Of a stretch of DNA of 64,000 nt, positions 58,480 to 64,000 are shown in pieces. The notes beneath the pieces are model-generated. The model was not told the DNA's origin. It saw nothing but the letters and a program-made list of their open reading frames with translations, and did no database searches. The stretch is from the NCBI RefSeq assembly GCF_024753205.1, contig NZ_JANUGZ010000008.1, positions 1-64,000 on the forward strand. Reading direction: 5' to 3'. Origin of the DNA: Massilia aurea. GTDB lineage: Bacteria > Pseudomonadota > Gammaproteobacteria > Burkholderiales > Burkholderiaceae_D. The position numbers were made by a program, and so were the translations under genes. The first letter of the stretch is position 1, and every line of letters begins with the position of its first letter.

Positions 58480-60402
58480 CTACGTCCATGCGGGAAACGA
58501 CACCGGCTTCCAGTAAAGCAGGTTTTTTTCTGCTTTCGGCAGCTCCGTCCCGGCTAGGTGCCATTCGCTCGCCGAGCTGGCGAGGAATGGCAGGCGCACG
58601 CTCCGGGCAAGCTCGATGCTAGCGAAGCCGCTATTGACGCGTTCGGCGGCCGCGAAGTTGGAATAACAAGGACGCGATTCGAACGGGCGCTTTTGGCCAT
58701 CAAAGCGTTGGTCTCCCCCTGGCTCACATCGCCTGAGGCGGCCAAGGATGTCAGCGATACCTTCAACTATGGCGGTTGCCTGCTGATGTATGCGGCCCTC
58801 ATTCAGACCGAGGCGTTCACCGAGCTGGACCTGTATAAGGCGTTCAAGCCCTAGGTGGCTGATCAGGATGGTGGCACCCGTGCCCATAAAGCCCCCGTGC
58901 GCTAATTCGTCGACACGGCGCCCCACCAGCCGGTCTTCGCAGTCGCGCAGCAGGAACTGGGGTGTGGCCGCATACATGCGGCTCTCCAGCCTTGACGGCA
59001 CTGTCTGCGTGATTCGGTCGCCATGGTCCCGCCCAAATTCCCTACCACCGCCCTCGGCCAGCAGCGACGGGAAATAGGTACGCATCGCGCGCTGACACAA
59101 AGGCTGAAGCCCCGAAAAGAATGTGGTGGCGTTGTCTCGGGAAATTCCCTCAATCGCTTCCGCCCAGCCTTCGTGTGCGTCTTCTACGCGCCGTACAGAC
59201 TCGAAGCCGAAGCGCGCGACGTGCACGCTCCGGATATAGCTGTAGCCCACCGCAAGCGCACACGCTCGCAGGTGTTCGCTGGAAGCCGGTAGCCGTTTTT
59301 TTGCGCGCGATGCCGACAGCCGATCCAGGTAGCCTTCCTCGCTGAGCACGTAGCGCGCGTCCTTGTTTAGACGTTCCAGGTTGCTCGGCCAGGCCTGCGC
59401 TACGAGGCCAAGCGCCCTGTTGAGTCCCTGCTCGGCCAAGTCCTGCCTCCCTGCGTAACTGATCACCCAAAGTGCCAGCGTCAGCTGCTCGTCGGTTTGA
59501 CCTAGTGCGGCCAGCATCTGCGGGGCCATGTCTTCGACGTCCTCCTCGGGAGAGGGTATGGCCACCGGCTGCTCGAACACATGGGCACGCGAAAGATTGT
59601 GACAGGGTGCCGCATGTAGTACGCGCCGTGCCCGTAGGAAGCCGAGCTGGTATCGCGCGTAGAGCGGGTCGGCGCCGAGCGCGGCGTTGAGCAATTTGTT
59701 GGCCCGCTCGAAGTCGCCCGCTGCCAAGGTCAGGTATGCGATCTGGTCGAACAGGACGGTTGGCACCCAGTTGTATTTCTCGGGCTCGGAGGGCTTTGCC
59801 GCATGCAGGTAGGCTCCCACGTCACGCTGTGCACTGGCGAGTTCGTTGCGATCGGCATGCCGTGTCAGGCGCACATTCAACCGGATGAGCTCTTGGGTCA
59901 TGTGCTTGTCGGCGGGCCGTTCAGAGCGGTAGAAGAGCTCTCGCAATTCGGCATTATGCTGGGCCATCGTTTGCAAGCGTGGGGCAGTGTAGACATGGAA
60001 ATGGATTCGATCCCCGATATCGCCCAGGTCCAACTCCTGGATCAATTCGTCCCTCTTGGCGTCGAATTTTTTCGTATTTTCGATTTCAGCGGTCGTGGCC
60101 ACGATGAACGTGAACGCTCGCCCCTCCCCAATCGTCTTGCGCGCGAAGGTGCCGAGCGCGCGCCGGAAATCACGTGAAAAATGAGACCAATCGAGCGACT
60201 GCATCGCCTTGCACTGGATGACCACCCGGGCCGGCGCTTCGCCCTTGGTCGTGGTCAGGCGGATGTCGATGCCGTCTTGGCCGAAAGTATTCGCTCCGTA
60301 GAAATTCGCGTCCGGGGCATCAAAGTAGCGCTCGAAAAGTATTAGGCAGAGTTGTTCAAATTCGCGCCAGTCAAGGCGATCCAACTCAGTAAGAAGTGAC
60401 AT
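58480..60402 (-). CDS. Mrr-type restriction endonuclease fused to long helical repeat domain
   Basis: 640 residues. N-terminal Mrr_cat-like nuclease (about 1-165): FEQLCLILFERYF, GQDGIDIRL (catalytic Asp) and RVVIQCKAM (Gln-x-Lys) are the PD-(D/E)xK residues. The rest is helical, TPR-like in the middle (FERANKLLNAALGADPLYA), with no second enzyme motif. The final ~110 residues are of lower complexity and may reflect a changed reading frame near the 58225-58356 repeats. Mrr proteins cut modified or foreign DNA. Monocistronic, minus strand. Confidence 0.82.
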   Translation of the reverse strand: MSLLTELDRLDWREFEQLCLILFERYFDAPDANFYGANTFGQDGIDIRLTTTKGEAPARVVIQCKAMQSLDWSHFSRDFRRALGTFARKTIGEGRAFTFIVATTAEIENTKKFDAKRDELIQELDLGDIGDRIHFHVYTAPRLQTMAQHNAELRELFYRSERPADKHMTQELIRLNVRLTRHADRNELASAQRDVGAYLHAAKPSEPEKYNWVPTVLFDQIAYLTLAAGDFERANKLLNAALGADPLYARYQLGFLRARRVLHAAPCHNLSRAHVFEQPVAIPSPEEDVEDMAPQMLAALGQTDEQLTLALWVISYAGRQDLAEQGLNRALGLVAQAWPSNLERLNKDARYVLSEEGYLDRLSASRAKKRLPASSEHLRACALAVGYSYIRSVHVARFGFESVRRVEDAHEGWAEAIEGISRDNATTFFSGLQPLCQRAMRTYFPSLLAEGGGREFGRDHGDRITQTVPSRLESRMYAATPQFLLRDCEDRLVGRRVDELAHGGFMGTGATILISHLGLERLIQVQLGERLGLNEGRIHQQATAIVEGIADILGRLRRCEPGGDQRFDGQKRPFESRPCYSNFAAAERVNSGFASIELARSVRLPFLASSASEWHLAGTELPKAEKNLLYWKPVSFPAWT

Positions 60403-60471
60403 AGACGGCTGCGGTCGACAGAAAAAAGCTATTGTAGCGTCCGAACGACAGGCGCCTCTCGATCAGCTATT

Positions 60472-60502
60472 AACTCGACAATATATCTTCTAATGTCGAG
60501 TT
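60472..60502. promoter_or_regulatory. 9-bp inverted repeat between Mrr and fertility-inhibition genes
   Basis: AACTCGACA (60472-60480) and TGTCGAGTT (60494-60502), perfect, 13-bp AT-rich spacer. It lies 70 bp before the mrr start and 20 bp after the upstream stop. Either an operator of the mrr gene or a terminator of the preceding one; no T-run. Confidence 0.5.
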
Positions 60503-60522
60503 GGGGATCGTGCGTGCTGGCG

Positions 60523-61089
60523 CTAGCGTACGCGCTCTGGAATGAGGTCCGAAAGAGCCACCGGCCGTCCGCCTTCAACACCAGCTAATCGCTGCAATTC
60601 CTGCGCGTGATCAAGTGAACACTCGACCGGGAACACCGGCGCACCGTTTGCCAACAGCCATATTGTGCGGGTAATCCCGTTTGTGAAGGACAGCCAGGGA
60701 AGACCGCGCGGCGCGATCACGACCTCTTCCGTGAATAGAAAGAAGCGGCGGCGAACCTCGGTAAGGTCGTGTTCAGCATGGCCGCAATTCACTTCCGCCA
60801 GTGGTACTGGATTCTCGGCGCCTTTGGAAAACCCATCATCCGCCCAACGGTATTTGTAATCGCTCGACCACGTTCCAGGATCGCCAAGGGCAATTTCGCG
60901 GTGCGAGCTATGCGGCTGGCGCCAGAGGTTTAAAAAACGCACCGCGTCGACTTCCACGACCGCTTTTCGATCGGCGTCATAGTTGGGCCGCTCGGCCCGC
61001 ATGAACACATCTCCGAGCGTTTGAGTGGGGATACGGAACACTGCGCATTCGGTAAAGTAGATTTCACGTTTTTCAAATAGGGTCTGCAT
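60523..61089 (-). CDS. Probable plasmid fertility-inhibition (FiwA-like) protein
   Basis: 188 residues. Conserved blocks PHSSHREIALGDPGTW, YKYRWADDGFSKGAENPVPL and FTNGITRTIWLLANGA with FPVEC fit the plasmid fertility inhibition factor family as I remember it (FiwA of IncP plasmids, which blocks transfer of a co-resident plasmid). No membrane segment. The family name rests on recalled motifs, not on a search. It supports a plasmid or ICE origin of the right-hand region. Confidence 0.55.
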   Translation of the reverse strand: MQTLFEKREIYFTECAVFRIPTQTLGDVFMRAERPNYDADRKAVVEVDAVRFLNLWRQPHSSHREIALGDPGTWSSDYKYRWADDGFSKGAENPVPLAEVNCGHAEHDLTEVRRRFFLFTEEVVIAPRGLPWLSFTNGITRTIWLLANGAPVFPVECSLDHAQELQRLAGVEGGRPVALSDLIPERVR

Positions 61090-61418
61090 TAGAATTCATC
61101 AATCTGCTGTCAAGTGGTGAGCGGGGCTTGTACCCTTCCCCACTGATTGTATTCGCGACATGCGCGTGCGCAACAACGTAGCCTCGCTACGCAGGCCGAG
61201 AGGTCAATTTCTTGCCCATTCACAATAAAAATGCCATACTTCGCTGTTGCCATGCGGCACTGTTTTTCCCAAAATTCCTGCAAGGCTGGTCCCGCTCATT
61301 GCTGCGCGCCTTCAACCGCATCTCCAAACACCTATCTACTCGTCCGAGCGCCTGCTCCAGCGAGTCGCCTACCGACTCCCCACCTTACATCGTCGACCTT
61401 CGACATCAGGGAGAATCT

Positions 61419-61982
61419 ATGCACATCATCCACGGAGCCTTGATCGAATCGGCTCAGCAGCCAAGCCAGGCTGCATCAAAAAATCCAACGCTCACCGAGC
61501 AGTCCAGCAGCGAACTCAGCCAAGCTGACCATCTCGGCATCCAGTACGTCACGTCGTTTCCATTCGCGCCCGATGCCCGAGTCGCAGGGTATCTGATCAA
61601 AGCCGACATCGGGCCGACCAGTTATGGCCACCTGTATGGCGCCGACCTGCCACCAGGTGCGAACTTCGTTACCTTTGAAGCCATCGGCGTCGATTCTCGC
61701 GGGGGCTATGACATTGTTCGCACCGCAGCCGGCGTGGCCTATGTCATCGTGACCTATGCATCCCACGCACGTGAGCGCGGCTTGAGTCACCTGAAGGAAC
61801 ACATTGGGGCCAATCCTGATCACTATGCGGCGCGTTCGCTCATCCTGAGCGACCCGTGGTCGCATACGCAACAGATGATCGACCAGCTTGAGGCTGGCTG
61901 GAAGCGGCGCTGGGGGCGTGATCAGGCCCAGCAACGCCTTGAAACCCTTCACCTGGCGCTCGGCGAGATTAAACGCGTCTAG
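61419..61982 (+). CDS. Hypothetical protein, first gene of the right-hand small-gene series (187 aa)
   Basis: Start at 61419 behind CAGGGAGAATCT and a short hairpin (GTCG-acctt-CGAC, 61392-61404); the open frame reaches back to 61212 without support. Begins MHIIHGALIESAQQPSQAAS, disordered for about 40 residues, then a folded region (GYLIKADIGPTSYGHLYGAD, VAYVIVTYASHARERGL). No catalytic motif that I can name. A hairpin (CGCTGACTGG-taac-CCAGTCAGCG, 61993-62016) follows. Confidence 0.65.
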   Translation: MHIIHGALIESAQQPSQAASKNPTLTEQSSSELSQADHLGIQYVTSFPFAPDARVAGYLIKADIGPTSYGHLYGADLPPGANFVTFEAIGVDSRGGYDIVRTAAGVAYVIVTYASHARERGLSHLKEHIGANPDHYAARSLILSDPWSHTQQMIDQLEAGWKRRWGRDQAQQRLETLHLALGEIKRV

Positions 61983-61992
61983 AGCAACCTTA

Positions 61993-62016
61993 CGCTGACT
62001 GGTAACCCAGTCAGCG
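61993..62016 (+). terminator. Stem-loop after the 61.4-kb gene
   Basis: Perfect 10-bp stem with a 4-base loop, followed by CCCTTCC. Strong hairpin but no U-tract. Confidence 0.5.
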
Positions 62017-62090
62017 CCCTTCCCTGCCTATTGCCGGTTCACCGAACTCAACAAGTTCCGCGAGCCCATGTCGCTCATTCCTTTTATCAC

Positions 62091-62102
62091 GCCGACTTCG
62101 GC
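62091..62102 (+). promoter_or_regulatory. Leader hairpin, copy 1 of conserved motif
   Basis: GCCG-actt-CGGC inside TTTTATCAC...ATATACTGGAAAG, immediately before the ribosome site of the gene at 62123. The same layout occurs at 62751-62763 and 63196-63208. Confidence 0.6.
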
Positions 62103-62122
62103 ATATACTGGAAAGAGACACC

Positions 62123-62281
62123 ATGAAACGATTCACCTTCGCAACCCTCAAAGCCTTCTGGCTTGGCATGATAGAGTTCCGCCGTGACTTCACCAGCAAC
62201 TGCGCTGGCCAAGAAGAAGCGTATGACTGGGGCCGAGAGATCGCGCACCGTCTGACGATGCGCCGCTTCGATCCAGCCTGA
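62123..62281 (+). CDS. Small hypothetical protein (52 aa)
   Basis: ATG at 62123 behind GGAAAGAGACACC. Starts MKRFTFATLKAFWLGMIEFR, basic and helical, ends MRRFDPA. Its TGA overlaps the ATG of the next gene (TGATG), so the two are translationally coupled. Not recognised. Confidence 0.6.
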   Translation: MKRFTFATLKAFWLGMIEFRRDFTSNCAGQEEAYDWGREIAHRLTMRRFDPA

Positions 62282-62628
62282 TGGATATCCATAAAACCTG
62301 CTTGGGCAGCACCGCCTGGCGCTTTAAGGAGCCCGACGCACCAGGCTTAATAGCCTTGGTATACGACGCCGAGAGCAAGAGGATCGCCGATAGGCCAGAG
62401 ACCGATCGGCTGACCTTCGTACTACTCGAAGGCAGCGTCAACGATCCGGTCGGCGCTATCGAAATCGATGGAAGGGCTGGACTAAATTCTTGGTATCAGA
62501 CCCATGTTGGCTACGTCCCAGATAATGAACCTGACGGTCCTGTCCCTATCATGCAGCTCATCGAAAATGTCGCCACGCACCTGCTGCTGCGGTATTTCGA
62601 AGAAGGGCTACTGCCAGATGACAAATAA
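62281..62628 (+). CDS. Hypothetical protein coupled to the 52-aa gene (115 aa)
   Basis: Starts inside the previous stop. Begins MDIHKTCLGSTAWRFKEPDA; a mixed alpha/beta soluble protein with a hydrophobic C-terminal helix (IMQLIENVATHLLLRYF). No motif known to me. A 13-bp stem hairpin at 62651-62680 lies 22 bp downstream. Confidence 0.65.
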   Translation: MDIHKTCLGSTAWRFKEPDAPGLIALVYDAESKRIADRPETDRLTFVLLEGSVNDPVGAIEIDGRAGLNSWYQTHVGYVPDNEPDGPVPIMQLIENVATHLLLRYFEEGLLPDDK

Positions 62629-62650
62629 ACTCGCAAAGTAACTTGAGCCA

Positions 62651-62680
62651 TCAGGGTGGCCACAACCGTGGTCACCCTGA
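62651..62680 (+). terminator. Stem-loop after the 115-aa gene
   Basis: TCAGGGTGGCCAC-aacc-GTGGTCACCCTGA, 13-bp stem with one G-U. No T-run; followed by pyrimidine-rich CACACTCCTTTCC. Confidence 0.5.
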
Positions 62681-62750
62681 CACACTCCTTTCCTATCGGT
62701 TCACGATATCGCTGATGTCGCAAGCCCTCCCCGGCTGCCCCATTTACAAC

Positions 62751-62763
62751 GCCGATCCTCGGC
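62751..62763 (+). promoter_or_regulatory. Leader hairpin, copy 2
   Basis: GCCG-atcct-CGGC with ACTGGAGCG behind it, before the ATG at 62781. Preceded by CATTTACAAC where copy 1 has TTTTATCAC. Confidence 0.6.
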
Positions 62764-62780
62764 AATGACTGGAGCGCACA

Positions 62781-63071
62781 ATGCACGCAATTTCAAACCC
62801 AAATCAATCCAACGCAGCACGCCAGCACGAAGTGGCACTCGACATGGATGCAGCCGAAACCTACCGGCGCTCGCCAAACCTGGACCGCCTCGACACAAAC
62901 CTGCTGATCGCCAAATTGCACGCAGCGCGCAGCGCTGACGAATTCTGCATGCCGCAAACGATATCCCGTACACCAGATACGGCTGGCTGGTGGCACACCC
63001 ACAGTTTCGCTCGAGTGCTCGACAAGGCTGAAATGTTCGCGACGATCCTGCCAGGTCGATACTTCCAATAG
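62781..63071 (+). CDS. Hypothetical protein (96 aa)
   Basis: Starts MHAISNPNQSNAARQHEVAL behind GGAGCGCACA. Helical in the centre (LDRLDTNLLIAKLHAARSAD), C-terminus with WWHTHSFARVL. The WWxTHSF pattern may bind metal or nucleotide but I know no family. Followed by two hairpins: GCTGCATCC-tcct-GGATGCAGC (63121-63142) and CCTCAA-ttc-TTGAGG (63153-63167). Confidence 0.6.
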   Translation: MHAISNPNQSNAARQHEVALDMDAAETYRRSPNLDRLDTNLLIAKLHAARSADEFCMPQTISRTPDTAGWWHTHSFARVLDKAEMFATILPGRYFQ

Positions 63072-63120
63072 TCCTCGCCAATCAATCCGTCCAGCCATTT
63101 CAGGCTGGGCGCCCTCCCCG

Positions 63121-63167
63121 GCTGCATCCTCCTGGATGCAGCTTACTGCTTACCTCAATTCTTGAGG
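63121..63167 (+). terminator. Two stem-loops after the 96-aa gene
   Basis: Perfect 9-bp stem (63121-63142) and perfect 6-bp stem (63153-63167), then the pyrimidine-rich TTCCCTTTTTATC that also begins the leader of the next gene. Confidence 0.5.
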
Positions 63168-63195
63168 CAAGCCCGTACGGTTCCCTTTTTATCTC

Positions 63196-63208
63196 GCCGG
63201 CTCCCGGC
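63196..63208 (+). promoter_or_regulatory. Leader hairpin, copy 3
   Basis: GCCG-gctcc-CGGC between CTTTTTATCTC and ATTTACTTAGGAAC, before the ATG at 63227. Confidence 0.6.
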
Positions 63209-63226
63209 ATTTACTTAGGAACTTTC

Positions 63227-64000
63227 ATGAACAATCAAGCGGTCGCCCAAGTCACTCTCCACAACAACACCGGTAACAGCGACAAGATCTACGAATGCGT
63301 GGTCGTTCGTTCCGGCGACCTATACCTGGTCAACACCCAGAGTGGTCGCCGTGGAGGTTCGATGACCCCGCGCACGAAAACGAAGCAACCAGTGTCGCTG
63401 GAGGCTGCGATGAAAATCTACGACGGGGTCGTAAAAGAGAAGAAAGCAGAGAGCTACTACGTGCTTGAAGGCGACGTTGCGGTAGCCGCCCCAGCAGCCT
63501 CCAATGACCCGACCGGCGCCTTCCATCAACCGCAGCTGCTGAACGATATCGATCGTGATGCAGCGATGGCGCTGATAGAAGACGACGAGTGGGTGATGGA
63601 AGAAAAGATGGACGGTAAGCGCATCGCCACAGCTATCAGCGCTTCCGACATTTCGCATCTCCAACAAGTCAGCCCGCGCATGCAGCATTCCGGCGCCGAT
63701 CGTCACTGCAATCCAGTCGCTGACAAGCGTCGAGTATGTGGGGCCTGTGCTCTATATCGAAACTGACGGCGAGTTGATAGGCGACAAGTACCATGTGTTC
63801 GATATTTTCGCGATCGATGGTGCGGACCTGCGGCATTTGCCATACGAAACCCGCGCAGCGCACTACGCCAAGCTGATCAGGCGGAACAAAGCCCTGTCCA
63901 GCAGCGTGTTCGACACGATCGAGGCAGTTGAAACGTTCTACGGAACGGCTGCCAAGCGCGCTGCATTCGAGCATATTGAAAGTCGAAATGGTGAGGGCGT
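63227..64000 (+). pseudogene. WGR-domain ATP-dependent DNA ligase, frameshifted and cut by window edge
   Basis: First frame (from 63227, ATG behind TTAGGAACTTTC): residues 1-85 form a WGR domain (KIYECVVVRSGDLYLVNTQS, GRRGGSM, SLEAAMKIYDGVVKEK), then LLNDIDRDAAMALIEDDEWV and ligase motif I MEEKMDGKR with the adenylated Lys. From about 63657 the family continues in another frame: NKSARACSIPAPIVTAIQSL, then DGELIGDKYHVFDIF (motif III/IV region) to the edge. An extra base near 63656 explains this. The first-frame stop is at 63766. Such ligases occur on large plasmids and phages; with the frameshift it would be inactive unless the base call is wrong. Confidence 0.75.

Noticed and set aside
58558..58854. 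Plus-strand frame of 98 codons antisense to the Mrr gene, protein-like in composition
   Set aside because: No ribosome site or promoter, and it mirrors the minus-strand frame; kept only as a hint that the Mrr C-terminus deserves checking.
1..64000. CRISPR array, rRNA or tRNA genes
   Set aside because: No regularly spaced identical repeats of CRISPR length and no recognisable structural RNA gene; the only regular tandem repeat is the 20-bp transposon end.

Overview
The window looks like accessory DNA of a betaproteobacterium, most likely Burkholderiales of the Oxalobacteraceae type (Massilia/Janthinobacterium/Duganella). That placement is an inference from the H-NS paralogue, the exporter and acylase types and base composition; no rRNA or housekeeping marker is present. 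The left ~24 kb is a natural-product locus of moderate GC. The rest is a mosaic of mobile and defence-related DNA of higher GC.

1-22.0 kb: a nonribosomal peptide locus. One minus-strand operon reads amino-acid racemase > penicillin-acylase-type N-terminal nucleophile hydrolase > PvdE/SyrD-type exporter > NRPS (C-A-T-C-A-T) > NRPS (docking-C-A-T) > NRPS running off the left edge (docking-C...). Several of these genes overlap by 4 bp or lie within about 30 bp. Around it are a TonB-dependent receptor (+), an Asp/Asn beta-hydroxylase-like protein, an Sfp-type phosphopantetheinyl transferase and an FMN alpha-hydroxy-acid oxidase. The acylase plus exporter suggests an acylated precursor that is deacylated during or after export, as in pyoverdine maturation. 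22.1-24.4 kb is decayed DNA with an IS481-type remnant.

24.4-36.0 kb: a SIMPL-domain protein, an H-NS protein, then a compact five-gene minus-strand operon: GASH-like helical protein > zinc-ribbon GTPase (DO-GTPase2 type) > second GTPase (DO-GTPase1 type) > GAP1-type scaffold > caspase. The caspase and GAP1 end in the same EAD1-like domain, which predicts homotypic recruitment of a death protease. It is followed by a truncated recombinase module, an IS6 element with a nonsense mutation and a HEPN/RES-type toxin.

36.1-46.3 kb: a HigBA pair followed by about 26 very small co-directional genes. Nearly every gene is bounded by the same GGAAAA(C) motif, and several junctions carry a conserved double stem-loop with compensatory base changes. 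I recognise almost none of the products; two members are frameshifted. The array is cut in mid-gene by a Tn7-like transposon end (three 20-bp repeats), followed by an IS1182 element with a 1-nt deletion.

48.2-61.1 kb: a LprI-like secreted protein; a Gabija-type pair (GajB UvrD helicase and GajA OLD nuclease) flanked by TTTACTTCC repeats; a chimeric protein joining a ribonucleotide-reductase ATP-cone-like N-terminus to an Asp-Gly repeat and a membrane helix; a five-gene overlapping operon (small exported protein > modification-reader-like HNH nuclease > zinc protein > KfrA-like protein > tyrosine integrase) with a strong promoter and palindromic operator; an Mrr-type nuclease; and a probable plasmid fertility-inhibition protein. 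A 28-bp dyad at 25.4 kb and near the integrase at 53.2 kb may be attachment sites bounding the defence island.

61.4-64.0 kb: a second series of small plus-strand genes with their own conserved hairpin leaders, ending in a frameshifted WGR-domain ATP-dependent DNA ligase that runs off the right edge. KfrA-like, fertility-inhibition-like and ligase genes suggest an integrated plasmid or ICE, or a plasmid.
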